From JBBDXA01 sp040902585 (GTDB lineage: Bacteria > Planctomycetota > Phycisphaerae > Phycisphaerales > Phycisphaeraceae): a stretch of DNA of 64,000 nucleotides. The notes beneath the pieces were generated by a model. The model had not been told where the DNA came from. It did not search any database and saw only the letters and a list, made by a program, of their open reading frames with translations. The stretch lies in contig JBBDXA010000229.1 in the NCBI GenBank assembly GCA_040902585.1, positions 1 to 64,000 of the forward strand, read 5' to 3'. This document shows, one piece after another, positions 7,837 through 16,109 of the stretch (position 1 is the stretch's first letter; the number at the start of each line of letters is the position of its first letter). The position numbers were made by a program, and so were the translations under genes.

Positions 7837-8931
7837 ATGACTCGTTTGCTCACTATTCTTGCTTTGCTTGCCGCCTTCGCGTCGCCCGTTCTTGCCCAGA
7901 AAAAGGAAGACGAACCCGAGCAACGCTACGACGGCTCGGGCAAGCTCGACCCGCAACAGGCCAATCTCTTCGAATCCAAATTCTTCGCCAATGTGAAACA
8001 GATCACCAACGAAGGGCAGAGCGGCGAAGGCTATTTTTCGCCCGATGGCAAGAAGATCATCTATCAATCCATCCGCGGCGAACATCCGTTCTATCAGATC
8101 TTCATCCGCGACCTGGAGACCGGCGAGGAGAAGATGGTTTCCACCGGACAGGGCCGGACGACTTGTGCGTTCTTTCATCCGACCGATGCGAATAAGATCA
8201 TCTACGCGTCGAGCCATCTCGACCCGAATCGCGACAAGGAAGTGGATGAAGAGTTGAAGAAGATTCTCGAAGCCCGGAAAAATCCTGGCGCCCGGCGAAG
8301 CTACTCGTGGGCCTTCGATCCGTTCATGGACATCTTCGAGCTGGACATGGCGACGAAGAATTTGAAGGCCCTGACCAAGGCGGCCGGCTACGACGCGGAA
8401 GGGAGCTACTCGAGCGACGGCAAGCAGATCGTGTTCAGTTCCTGCCGCAACGGTGCGGGCGGGGACATCTATATTATGGATGCGGATGGTTCGAACCAGA
8501 AGCAGCTCACCAATTCGCCGGGCTACGATGGCGGGCCGTTCTTCTCGCCGGATAACTCGCGCATCATCTATCGCGGCGAGGTGCGCAAGCGTCACTACCT
8601 TCAGCTTTTCGTCATCAACGCCGACGGCACCGGCGAATGGCAGCTCACGGATAACGACGCGGTCAACTGGGGCCCGTACTGGCATGCGGACGGCAAGCAC
8701 ATCATTTACTCCACCAGCATCCACGGGCACGACAACTACGAGTTGTACCTGATGAACGTGGACAGCGGCAAGGCCATGCGCGTGACCTACATGTACGGCG
8801 CGGATGTGCTGCCGGTGTTCAGCAAGGACGGCAAGAAGATGATGTGGACCAGCAAGCGCGGCAAGGACAAGGATGGCAATGTGTCGAGCCAGCTCTGGAT
8901 CGCCGACTGGGTGTATGAGATGGCGGAGTAG
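7837..8931 (+). CDS. Exported TolB-like beta-propeller (PD40 repeat) protein
   Basis: A classical signal peptide (MTRLLTILALLAAFASPVLA) is followed by at least five PD40/WD40-like blades of TolB type: FSPDGKKIIYQS, SSDGKQIVFSS, FSPDNSRIIYRG, HADGKHIIYST and FSKDGKKMMWTS, each about 45-90 residues apart. TolB-like propellers bind proteins or peptides in the periplasm. With no catalytic domain attached, this is probably a binding or scaffold protein rather than a peptidase. The ATG at 7837 gives the signal peptide; upstream in-frame sequence is repeat DNA. The gene ends 23 bp before queE. Confidence 0.82.
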   Translation: MTRLLTILALLAAFASPVLAQKKEDEPEQRYDGSGKLDPQQANLFESKFFANVKQITNEGQSGEGYFSPDGKKIIYQSIRGEHPFYQIFIRDLETGEEKMVSTGQGRTTCAFFHPTDANKIIYASSHLDPNRDKEVDEELKKILEARKNPGARRSYSWAFDPFMDIFELDMATKNLKALTKAAGYDAEGSYSSDGKQIVFSSCRNGAGGDIYIMDADGSNQKQLTNSPGYDGGPFFSPDNSRIIYRGEVRKRHYLQLFVINADGTGEWQLTDNDAVNWGPYWHADGKHIIYSTSIHGHDNYELYLMNVDSGKAMRVTYMYGADVLPVFSKDGKKMMWTSKRGKDKDGNVSSQLWIADWVYEMAE

Positions 8932-8954
8932 AACCTTCACGTTCGATAGTGACT

Positions 8955-9641
8955 ATGACCACGCTGCTCGTCAATGAGATTTTCCACTCCATCCAGGGCG
9001 AGAGCACTTGGGCGGGGTTGCCGTGCGTGTTCATTCGGCTGACGGGCTGCCACCTGCGCTGTGCCTACTGCGACAGCGAGTATGCCTTCCACGAAGGCAC
9101 GAAGCGAACGATTGATGATGTGCTCGCAGAAGCGGAGCGAATCGGCAAAGGCTGCGAACTGGTCGAAGTCACCGGCGGCGAGCCGCTCCTTCAGCCGGGC
9201 GTACATGAACTCATGCGACGCCTGTGCGATGCGGGGAAAACCGTCCTCGTCGAGACCGATGGCGCGTGCGATATCTCCAAGTGTGACTCGCGGGTGATCC
9301 GCATCATGGATCTGAAAACGCCCGGCAGCGGCGAAAGTGAACGCAACGACTGGGCCAACATCGATCGCTTGAATAATCGCGATGAAGTGAAATTCGTCCT
9401 CTGCTCGCGCGAGGATTACGACTGGGCGAAGGAGGTGATTCGCAAGTACGATCTCGCCTCGCGCGTGAATGCGATCCTCTTCAGCGCCGCAGCCGCGATG
9501 GAACCCACGACCGAGATCGCCGGCGTCGAAGGCCTGCCGCTGCGCCATCTCGCCGAGTGGGTCCTCGCCGACCGCCTGCCCGTGCGCGTGCAGACGCAGC
9601 TTCACAAGTTGATCTGGGACCCCGCGACTCGCGGTGTATGA
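8955..9641 (+). CDS. queE: 7-carboxy-7-deazaguanine synthase (radical SAM)
   Basis: QueE converts 6-carboxy-5,6,7,8-tetrahydropterin to 7-carboxy-7-deazaguanine in the preQ0/queuosine pathway. The protein starts with the family's VNEIFHSIQGES and has the cluster-binding CHLRCAYCDSEYAF motif (C-x3-C-x2-C), then EVTGGEPLLQ, which binds SAM. The usual QueE length of about 220 residues matches. The ATG at 8955 is preferred to an in-frame GTG two codons earlier. The stop overlaps the start of queD by 4 bp (ATGA), so the two are translationally coupled. Confidence 0.93.
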   Translation: MTTLLVNEIFHSIQGESTWAGLPCVFIRLTGCHLRCAYCDSEYAFHEGTKRTIDDVLAEAERIGKGCELVEVTGGEPLLQPGVHELMRRLCDAGKTVLVETDGACDISKCDSRVIRIMDLKTPGSGESERNDWANIDRLNNRDEVKFVLCSREDYDWAKEVIRKYDLASRVNAILFSAAAAMEPTTEIAGVEGLPLRHLAEWVLADRLPVRVQTQLHKLIWDPATRGV

Positions 9642-10006
9642 ACATGCGCATCAAACTGTCCAAGACCTTCGACTTCGAATCTGCCCACTGGCTGCCCACG
9701 TTTCCGCAGGGGCACAAGTGTCGGCGGATGCACGGGCATTCATTCAAGATCGATGTCTTCGTCGAAGGCGAAGTTGAGGAGGAGAAAGGTTTCCTCATCG
9801 ACTACGGCGACATCAAGGCCGCGATCGAACCGTTGAAGGACGCGCTCGATCATCGCGTGCTCAACGAGATCGAAGGTTTGGAGAATCCCACAGCCGAGTT
9901 GCTCGCCAAGTGGGTCTTCGATCGCCTCAAGCCAACGCTGCCGTTGCTTTCGTGTGTGATCGTGCGCGAGACGTGTACTTCAGCAGCCGAGTATCGCGGC
10001 ACCTGA
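9638..10006 (+). CDS. queD: 6-carboxy-5,6,7,8-tetrahydropterin synthase
   Basis: QueD makes the substrate of QueE from 7,8-dihydroneopterin triphosphate. The 122-residue protein has the zinc ligands (FESAHWL and MHGHSF), the catalytic cysteine in HKCRRMHGH, the FLIDYGDIK block and the C-terminal RETCTSAAEYRG signature. The ATG at 9638 overlaps the queE stop, so the order queE-queD suggests one preQ0 operon. queC and queF are not in the window. Confidence 0.93.
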   Translation: MNMRIKLSKTFDFESAHWLPTFPQGHKCRRMHGHSFKIDVFVEGEVEEEKGFLIDYGDIKAAIEPLKDALDHRVLNEIEGLENPTAELLAKWVFDRLKPTLPLLSCVIVRETCTSAAEYRGT

Positions 10007-10037
10007 TGCCACGACAACAGATCACTTTCCCTTCGCC

Positions 10038-10889
10038 ATGGACTTTATCTCCTACATTCCGATTCAGCCGCTTCAAGCCGCGTCACTCGCCATGAGCGAA
10101 ACCACCCGGCTCACGCTGCAAGTCGGCGGCTCCGCGCTGCTGGTCGTCGGCGTGCTCTTTTTCATGTGGAAGCTGCCCGCGTCGGGCGAACGCTTCTATG
10201 GCTGGGGGCCGATCCTCGCCCGGCTCAGCGCCCAGCTCGGTCTGCTCGCGGTGCTGTTCTCTGTCGTGCTCTGGTGGCTGCCCAAGCCGGATATCTGGAT
10301 CACCGCGACGCTGCTGGCGCTGGACCCGGCTGCCCTGTGTTCGGGCGTGCTCGTGCTCTGGATTTATCGCCGCTACGAAGGCTTCGAGGAAACGGTGCTC
10401 AACCAGCTTACGCAGGCGCGAGTGGGCATCGGCCTGTCGATTATCGCCGTGGTCATCGGCTATCTGTTTGTCATGACGCACAAGGAACCGTTTACCCCTG
10501 TCGGGGAAATTCCAAGTGATAAGCTCCAAATCACAAACAACTCTCAAAACGCAAATTTTCAATTTGAAATTTTGGATTTGAGAGTTGTTTGTGATTTGGA
10601 GCTTTTGAGTTGGGATTTCCGCGTCTCACAGCTTCACTCCGCGCTGGGCGGCCAGTTCGCGCAGATGAATGAGCACATTCTCGCCGTGACCTGTGAGCGG
10701 GGAGCGCGACTTGGCCTTGGCTTTGCCTTCGCCGCCGGTGTCGGAGACTTCCTCGATGACGGTTCGCGTGGCGAAGAGGCGCATGAGCATGCCGCGCAGC
10801 CAGTCGGTGAAGGTGCGGTTTTGCCGGTAGTCGTATTGCTCGACCGCGTCGATGACCAGCGGCAGGCTCATCTCAACGAGCCGCAGTAG
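10038..10889 (+). CDS. Small integral membrane protein whose 3' end reads through a repeat into antisense sequence
   Basis: The first 150 residues are a credible membrane protein of unknown function with four hydrophobic segments (about residues 28-46, 65-83, 92-112 and 132-150). After about residue 157 the frame runs into the long inverted repeat at 10505-10620 and then for 264 bp antisense to the sigma-like gene, so the last 125 or so residues have no protein character. The original stop was probably lost to the repeat insertion, or a shorter product is made in some other way. It starts 31 bp after queD on the same strand. Confidence 0.5.
   Translation: MDFISYIPIQPLQAASLAMSETTRLTLQVGGSALLVVGVLFFMWKLPASGERFYGWGPILARLSAQLGLLAVLFSVVLWWLPKPDIWITATLLALDPAALCSGVLVLWIYRRYEGFEETVLNQLTQARVGIGLSIIAVVIGYLFVMTHKEPFTPVGEIPSDKLQITNNSQNANFQFEILDLRVVCDLELLSWDFRVSQLHSALGGQFAQMNEHILAVTCERGARLGLGFAFAAGVGDFLDDGSRGEEAHEHAAQPVGEGAVLPVVVLLDRVDDQRQAHLNEPQ
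10505..10620. repeat. Large inverted heptad repeat between convergent genes
   Basis: Arms of 28 bp (10521-10548 and 10577-10604) are perfect reverse complements around a 28-bp AT-rich centre, with degenerate continuation on both sides. Each arm breaks into 7-bp words such as AAATCAC, AAACAAC and ATTTGAG. It could act as a bidirectional terminator structure. Confidence 0.75.
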
Positions 10890-12137
10890 AACGGGGACGG
10901 ACTGCGAACGATCAGGCAGCGTGATCAGGTGCCGCCGACAGACGGACAGGGCTGCGGGCAGGCTTCGCGCGACGAGCCGATCGCGCAGATCAGCAGCCTG
11001 TTTCAGGTCGGTTTCGATGCGATCCAGATCACTCACCCGCGGCTCATAGCGATCAAGCTCACCCAGACTCTGAGCCGCCCGCCAGCGCAGGTAATGCATG
11101 CGGGTGATGAGCGAGCGCATGTCTTCATCCTTCAGCGGCGCGATGGCGAGGATCGGTTGCAGCGGCTCGGGAATGTCATCGCTTCGCATCGCGGCCGGCT
11201 CGGTGGCCTGAAGAGCCTGCATGGATTCGGCGCGAAGAATGACCTGGTCAGCGTCCTTGCGCGTGAAGGTCGTGGATTCGAGATACGCACTCGCCAGGTG
11301 GCGCACGGCTGCGGCGCGGTGCTCGTTGATGGCCCGGCGAATTGTCGAGTGGGTCTTGCGGTATCGCCGGGCGAGTGCGCTCACCGCGATGCCGAGACTG
11401 CGGGCGTGAGCGATCTCCCGCTTCTGCTCTTCGGTGAGCACGCCGACACGGTCGAGAATGATCGGGTCTTCCGGATGCTCGCGGTCGTGTTGTTCCAGCA
11501 GCAGGCGAATGGTTTCCGTGGCTCGCCCGATGCGCTGCGCGAGATGCGAAGCGACGCGGAAAAGAGACACATCTTCACGGGCACGAACGATGCGCATGGC
11601 GCGTTCGATCATCCGCTTGCGCCGAGCGACGTCAAGCTGCGTGAACTGCGAGGCGCGGCTGACGCGGTCGGCGTGGTGCTGCTGGAAGGCGTCGATGGCG
11701 GAGCGCGGCACGGCGACGCGCGGCGGCAGATCTTCACCGTGACTCACCCAGCGCCAGCGCAGGCCCGACTGACGCCAGCGGGCGATGGTCTTGGTGCTCA
11801 CATTCAAACGCGCGGCAAGGTCTTCGACGATCTCGACCGGTTCTTCGCCGTCGATGGGCAGGGGAGCGGAGTGCGTGAGGCGATCGATGAGCAGGCGAAG
11901 GTCGGGCAACAGCGCCTGGCCGGTCATGACGGTCGAGGTGCTGTGCTCGTCGCGATAACCCGTGAGTTTGTATTTGATGAACTCCAGCGAGTAGTTGGAT
12001 CGGGCATCGATCTCATCATGTAGGCGCTCGGAGCGCAGGGCCTGTTCACGGCGGCGTTCGATGGGCGCGAGGAGCAACTGCTGCGCCAGTTCGGCGATGG
12101 GGCGGCATTGAAAGGCTTGCTTGAGGCGTCGCGGCAT
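10626..12137 (-). CDS. Divergent sigma-70-like regulator (HTH domains plus region-2-like C-terminus)
   Basis: The 503-residue protein contains a helix-turn-helix near residues 80-105 (DLAARLNVSTKTIARWRQSG), a second HTH-like segment near residues 255-285 (AVSALARRYRKTHSTIRRA) and a C-terminal block resembling sigma-70 region 2 (LVARSLPAALSVC, then YDYRQNRTFTDWLRGML). No region 4 follows before the stop. The N-terminal part (LAPIERRREQALRSERL, SLEFIKYKLTGYR) resembles planctomycete sigma factors with a pre-region-2 extension. I chose the ATG at 12137 because sequence upstream of it in the same frame has no protein-like character. It diverges from the pilus operon and might regulate it, which is inference from position only. 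Confidence 0.6.
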   Translation of the reverse strand: MPRRLKQAFQCRPIAELAQQLLLAPIERRREQALRSERLHDEIDARSNYSLEFIKYKLTGYRDEHSTSTVMTGQALLPDLRLLIDRLTHSAPLPIDGEEPVEIVEDLAARLNVSTKTIARWRQSGLRWRWVSHGEDLPPRVAVPRSAIDAFQQHHADRVSRASQFTQLDVARRKRMIERAMRIVRAREDVSLFRVASHLAQRIGRATETIRLLLEQHDREHPEDPIILDRVGVLTEEQKREIAHARSLGIAVSALARRYRKTHSTIRRAINEHRAAAVRHLASAYLESTTFTRKDADQVILRAESMQALQATEPAAMRSDDIPEPLQPILAIAPLKDEDMRSLITRMHYLRWRAAQSLGELDRYEPRVSDLDRIETDLKQAADLRDRLVARSLPAALSVCRRHLITLPDRSQSVPVLLRLVEMSLPLVIDAVEQYDYRQNRTFTDWLRGMLMRLFATRTVIEEVSDTGGEGKAKAKSRSPLTGHGENVLIHLRELAAQRGVKL

Positions 12138-12574
12138 GGGTCCGCAGGAATGGTAGCGGCGCGGGTGATGTGAAGCTTTGCGGGTCGTGACGATGAGTTC
12201 GCGTATGCGGTCTGGGTTGCGGCACTTAAGCCAGGAAAGCTGGAGAAAATCGAAGCGAGGGTTTGCCTGGCCGATGAATGAATTGTTTGGTTGCTCTTGT
12301 GAACGCGGCGGGCAACGGGCTCGGCAGTGTTCACCATGCTTCGCCGCGGCGAAGGGGTCAAGTGAGTCACGAGAATTGACGATCTGACCCAAAGCTGCGT
12401 ATCAGTGTCCGAATGGATAAGGGGCACGAAGCGAAGCATGAATGCAAGACAGTCAATGCGGCCGGTGTGTTGCCGGTCGCGACAAAAACCGTAGGAGCTG
12501 ACAGGCAACGGAACGCTTGGGCAGACTAGGGTTGGACAGGGTTGGTTGGTCACTCTTTATTGGGAGAAAGTTTC
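12138..12574. promoter_or_regulatory. Divergent intergenic region upstream of the pilus operon
   Basis: These 437 bp hold no ORF I trust. A weak promoter-like pair is TTGACG (12376-12381) and TATCAG (12400-12405), 18 bp apart and pointing toward the pilin. The -35 lies inside an inverted repeat (GGGTCA...TGACCC). A further stem (GTTGCC/GGCAAC) lies near 12470-12510. GGGAGAAAG before 12575 serves as ribosome binding site. Confidence 0.35.
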
Positions 12575-13054
12575 ATGACAGCACGCAATCGAAACAAGGG
12601 ATTCACACTGGTCGAAATTCTCATCGTGGTGGTCATTCTCGGCATCTTGGCCGCGATCGTGATTCCGCAGTTCACCAACGCCAGCGAATCGGCCCGCGGG
12701 TCGAGCCTGGTGACGCAACTGCAGACGCTTCGCAGCCAGCTCGAGCTGTATCAGGTGCAGCACAATGGTGATTATCCGACTGTCGCGCAGCTCGGTGTTG
12801 GCGCCTGGGGCGTGATGATCAACAAGACGGACGCGGACGGCACGATCAATGCCGCCGGCGACTTCGGTCCCTACCTGCAACAGGCTCCGGCCAATGCGCT
12901 GCATGAAGTCGCAGGCTCGCGCACCGGTGTGGCCGCGGACAACAGCCTCTGCTGGCAGTATGACGAAGACACGGGCCAGATCGTTGCCGTCGTCGCCGCC
13001 GCCAAGGCCGCTGATCTGGGCCTGGCCGCCACCGACTTCGTCGCCGCTCCGTAA
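12575..13054 (+). CDS. Type IV major (pseudo)pilin, GspG/PilA-like
   Basis: This is the probable major subunit of the pilus or pseudopilus built by the following genes. It has the class III prepilin leader MTARNRNKG, cleavage before FTLVEILIVVVILGILAA, and the glutamate at mature position 5. A pilin helix and a small globular C-terminal domain ending in AAP follow. The helix ends in QLQTLRSQLELYQVQHNGDYP, a GspG-like feature. The ATG at 12575 places the leader correctly and has GGGAGAAAG upstream. A strong terminator follows at 13081, so this gene can be expressed in excess over the downstream machinery genes, as is usual for major pilins. Confidence 0.9.
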   Translation: MTARNRNKGFTLVEILIVVVILGILAAIVIPQFTNASESARGSSLVTQLQTLRSQLELYQVQHNGDYPTVAQLGVGAWGVMINKTDADGTINAAGDFGPYLQQAPANALHEVAGSRTGVAADNSLCWQYDEDTGQIVAVVAAAKAADLGLAATDFVAAP

Positions 13055-13080
13055 CACGGCAACGACAGTTTGACTTAGCG

Positions 13081-13113
13081 CAACACCCCGGTTCACGCCG
13101 GGGTGTTGTCTTT
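13081..13113 (+). terminator. Rho-independent terminator after the pilin gene
   Basis: A perfect 11-bp stem (CAACACCCCGG, 13081-13091, with its complement at 13098-13108) closes a 6-nt loop. It is followed by TCTTT. Confidence 0.9.
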
Positions 13114-13130
13114 ATCCGGCCGGGCCCAAG

Positions 13131-13221
13131 CCCGACGGCGAGGTCTGGCGAGCCGTCGGGGTCATGCAAGGCGGCACGAACATTCGGCGGATACCCGACG
13201 GCTCGCCGACTCGCCATCGGG
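13131..13221. repeat. Paired inverted palindromic units, CCCGACGG type
   Basis: Unit 13131-13160 begins CCCGACGGCGAG and ends GAGCCGTCGGG. A near-copy in reverse orientation lies at 13194-13221, 33 bp on. The architecture matches the paired-hairpin family elsewhere in the window, but the sequence is different. The rest of the 13055-13363 spacer shows nothing else apart from the terminator and the AAGGAGC ribosome binding site. Confidence 0.6.
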
Positions 13222-13363
13222 CTTGATCAGCGTGCAAGCGAAGCGACGAAATCTGCGATCACTTTCCCGTATCGGACCCAAGTCGCCTGCTGGTTGTGCC
13301 GATGAGCGGGAGGAGGCGAGGCCTTGGGTCCGCCTTGCGTTCCTCGTGAACAAGGAGCTTCTT

Positions 13364-13630
13364 ATGAAATCGCTTCGATACCTCAACTCGGTTCTCACTG
13401 TGATTGCCGTGCTGCTCTCGCTGAATCTTTGGACGATCTGGACGATGAGCCCGGTCGCTCCTTCGGTGGCGACGCGGGCCCACGCACAGGAAGGCCTGCC
13501 CAATGCCGGCGCTCAGCGAGGGCAGATGATCGATCTGCTGCGCCAGCAGGTGAAGTCGACCGATGAAATGGCCAGCCTGCTCAAGAGCGGCAAGGTCAAA
13601 GTCATCGTCGAAGGTCTGGACAAGAAGTAA
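13364..13630 (+). CDS. Small exported or membrane-anchored hypothetical protein
   Basis: The 88-residue protein has an N-terminal hydrophobic segment (YLNSVLTVIAVLLSLNLWTIW) and a short soluble tail with AGAQRGQMIDLLRQQVKSTDEM, ending in charged residues. Similar small proteins are frequent in planctomycetes, but no function is known to me. It has a good ribosome binding site (AAGGAGC, 8 bp upstream) and sits inside the pilus locus, which suggests a link to that system. The ORF could be extended upstream, but that part covers the terminator and a repeat and is not believable. Confidence 0.7.
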   Translation: MKSLRYLNSVLTVIAVLLSLNLWTIWTMSPVAPSVATRAHAQEGLPNAGAQRGQMIDLLRQQVKSTDEMASLLKSGKVKVIVEGLDKK

Positions 13631-13640
13631 GCGAAGGAGC

Positions 13641-13724
13641 CTTCAGTTTTCAGCATTCAGCTTTTCAGCCAAAGTCGCTGAACGGAGAATGCCAGATAGC
13701 TGATGGCGGATAGCTGACAGCTTC
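13641..13724. repeat. Heptad array, TTTTCAG / AGCTGAT type
   Basis: Units such as CAGTTTT, CAGCATT and CAGCTTTT are followed by AGCTGAT, GGCGGAT and AGCTGAC. The array ends 19 bp before the GspH-like gene. Confidence 0.6.
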
Positions 13725-13743
13725 TCCCCGGAGGTTTGAAGGA

Positions 13744-14259
13744 ATGCCCATGGCAACGCGACACTCCAAGACCCGAGCTTTCACCTTGATCGAGGTGCTC
13801 GTTGTCGTTGCGATTGTCGGCATTGCGGGCGCGATTGTGGTGCCTTCGATGATCTCCGCGGGAACGATGGGTGTGCAGGCCGCCGGCCGCATGATCATCT
13901 CCGATCTCCTCATCGCGCAGAACGACGCGGTCGCCAGGCAGAGGCCGCGGCGTGTGGTGTTCGATCAGGACAACGAGCGCTACTGGCTCACCGATGAAAC
14001 GGGCACGATGATCGGGGTGAACTGGAAGCGCGGGGACGCCACGGCGGGCAACTACATCTTGGACTTTCGGACCGATGACCGCTTCCAGGGCGTGGTCATC
14101 GAGAACGTGGATTTCGGCGGCGATCAAACGATTGAGTTCGACGCGCTGGGCGGGCCTGATTCAGGGGGCAGCGTCGATGTGGTGTTCAAGCAGTTTCGTT
14201 ATCGCATCAACGTCGCGACGATGACCGGTCGGGTCACGATCGCTCCGGTCACGCCGTGA
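13744..14259 (+). CDS. GspH/FimT-like minor pseudopilin
   Basis: The 171-residue protein has a prepilin-type N-terminus (FTLIEVLVVVAIVGIAGAIVVP with Glu5) and a beta-rich C-terminal domain of GspH/FimT type. Such minor subunits initiate or cap the pseudopilus. The residue before the cleavage site is alanine (TRAFTLIE) rather than the near-invariant glycine, so processing may be slow or unusual. An in-frame ATG at 13750 is an alternative start. It lies 58 bp upstream of pilM. Confidence 0.85.
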   Translation: MPMATRHSKTRAFTLIEVLVVVAIVGIAGAIVVPSMISAGTMGVQAAGRMIISDLLIAQNDAVARQRPRRVVFDQDNERYWLTDETGTMIGVNWKRGDATAGNYILDFRTDDRFQGVVIENVDFGGDQTIEFDALGGPDSGGSVDVVFKQFRYRINVATMTGRVTIAPVTP

Positions 14260-14316
14260 AAACGGTGGTCGTCGTGGCAACAGGGGCCCGGCGATAGGCG
14301 AGCAAGGGAGGTTGAC

Positions 14317-15423
14317 GTGTTTGGAGGTTGGCTGGACAAATCACGATGGCCCATCGGGCTGGAGATTGCATCGCACGCACTGCGCGCGGTGCAATTGGCC
14401 TGGGATGATCGCAAGTGGAAGGTGCTCAGCGCGGCGACCGCGCCGTTCCCCGCCGAGATGCCGACGGATGAGACCGAGCGCCAGGCGACGCTTCAGCGTC
14501 TGCTCGAGCAGCTTCTCTCAGCCGGCGAATTCCAGGGGAACCAGGTGGTCTCCTGCCTTCCGCCTTCTGCCATGCAGTACAAGAATCTTCGCCTGCCGCC
14601 GATGCCCGCCAATGAGCTGAACAAGGCGGTGCAGTGGGAAGCGACCGATCGATTGAAGTTCGACAGTCAGTATCAGATTCAGCATTTTGATGCGGGCGAA
14701 GTGCGCCAGGGTGAAGAAACCCGCCGTGAGATTCTCCTGCTGGCCGCGCCTGTCCGCGCGATCGAGCAGCACGTGACGATGTTGCAGAGTGCGGGGCTGG
14801 AACCCGTGGCGATCGATGCGGCACCGGCGGCTCTGGCGCGCTGGGCGGCGGCGATGGACCCGGACCCGGAGGCGACGCAGTGCGTGCTTTCCATCGATAC
14901 CGATGTGAGCAATGTGCTGATTGCCCGCCAGGGGCGCGTTCTGTTCTTCAAGCCCATCGAACTGGGAACCTTGCAGGTGGACGAGGCGATCGCCACGCAT
15001 CTGAGCCTTTCGCTGATCGATGCCCGCGACCTTCGCAGGACGCGCGCGAGCGCGATTTCCGGCAGTGCGACGGAAGGCGGCCCGGATCAGCAGCACATCA
15101 GCAGGGCCATTGGTGATGCCTTGCGCGGACCGCTCATGGAGTTGTCACGCGAGATCGGACTTTGCCTTCGGTACTACGGCGTCACCTTCCGCGGTCGGCG
15201 CCCCGAGGACTTGCAGATCGTCGGTGAACTGGCCAACGAACCGCTGCTGGCGGAACTGTTGCCTTCGGCGGCGGGACTCGCGGTGGCGACTGACGTTTCA
15301 CGGGATTACATCGACTGGCCTCAGTCGCTGGAGGACGCGGCGCGGCAGGCACCGCAGTTGGCGCTGGCCGCCGGTTTGTCCATGCGTTCAAAGGACACGG
15401 CAGCGAATAAGGGGGCCGCATGA
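14317..15423 (+). CDS. pilM: Type IV pilus assembly protein PilM
   Basis: PilM is an actin-like cytoplasmic ATPase that binds the PilN N-terminus and couples the inner-membrane platform to the rest of the pilus machine. The 368-residue product has the PilM start (PIGLEIASHALRAVQLAW), the LPPMPANELNKAVQWEA block, ATP-fold signatures (LSIDTDVSNVLIARQGR) and SREIGLCLRYYGVTFRGR. Translation begins at a GTG (14317) after GGGAGG. Its stop overlaps the next ATG by 4 bp. Confidence 0.88.
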   Translation: MFGGWLDKSRWPIGLEIASHALRAVQLAWDDRKWKVLSAATAPFPAEMPTDETERQATLQRLLEQLLSAGEFQGNQVVSCLPPSAMQYKNLRLPPMPANELNKAVQWEATDRLKFDSQYQIQHFDAGEVRQGEETRREILLLAAPVRAIEQHVTMLQSAGLEPVAIDAAPAALARWAAAMDPDPEATQCVLSIDTDVSNVLIARQGRVLFFKPIELGTLQVDEAIATHLSLSLIDARDLRRTRASAISGSATEGGPDQQHISRAIGDALRGPLMELSREIGLCLRYYGVTFRGRRPEDLQIVGELANEPLLAELLPSAAGLAVATDVSRDYIDWPQSLEDAARQAPQLALAAGLSMRSKDTAANKGAA

Positions 15424-16109
15424 ACTCGATCAATTTCCTTCCTCCGTCGTTCTTCCGGGCGGCGCTCCGCAAGCGACGCCGCATCTGGGAACTGGCGATT
15501 GTCGGCACAGTGCTGGTGGCGGTGGTCGGCGGCTATTTTCTTCTGTCCGATCAGTCGCGCGCAGCCCGCGCCAAGCTGGTCGGGATCACGCCGATTGGTT
15601 CGGCTGCCCTGATCAATCTCAAAGAGAAGAAGCAACTCGAGGAGCGCAAACAGATCCTGGTGGATCGCCTCAGCGCGTTTCGTGCGATGGCGTCACCCGT
15701 CACCGCCACTCAGATTCTTGCCTCGATCTCAGAGCTTCAGGACGAGTCCATCGGCCTGACGGAACTGATCATCGACGGCAAGGTGCCGACGCCCCGCGCC
15801 AAGCCTGATCCCAAAGCGGCGGAGAAGACGAAGAAGGCCGGTGCTCGTCGCGGATCGGTCGCGCCGCCGCCGCGATCTGAATCCCTGCGCATCTCGATCA
15901 CGGGCTTCGCGCCGGACGATGCGGCGGTCACGGGTTTTGTGGGACGAATGTCGCAGCATCCGTTGTTTGCCGATGTGAAGCTGGAGTTCAGCAGGTCCAG
16001 TGAGATGGGCGATCTCATCGGCCGCGGTTTCACCATCTCTGCTCGCGTGTCGCTGGACTGTGAGTACAAGTCGCCTGTTTTGAAGGGGAGCGTGACCGAT
16101 GCGAACTGA
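15420..16109 (+). CDS. pilN: PilN-like pilus assembly protein
   Basis: This bitopic protein begins with the PilN motif MNSINFLPPSFF, the short cytoplasmic peptide that docks on PilM. A membrane helix (about residues 25-45), a coiled stretch and a periplasmic ferredoxin-like domain follow. A lysine/proline-rich linker (AKPDPKAAEKTKKAGARRG) splits the periplasmic part. It overlaps pilM by 4 bp and pilO by 11 bp, so the three are translationally coupled. Confidence 0.85.
   Translation: MNSINFLPPSFFRAALRKRRRIWELAIVGTVLVAVVGGYFLLSDQSRAARAKLVGITPIGSAALINLKEKKQLEERKQILVDRLSAFRAMASPVTATQILASISELQDESIGLTELIIDGKVPTPRAKPDPKAAEKTKKAGARRGSVAPPPRSESLRISITGFAPDDAAVTGFVGRMSQHPLFADVKLEFSRSSEMGDLIGRGFTISARVSLDCEYKSPVLKGSVTDAN

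Noticed and set aside
12440..12574. Cyclic-di-GMP riboswitch upstream of the pilin
   Set aside because: The region has short stems, but I cannot find the conserved GEMM-I core or its tetraloop-receptor elements.
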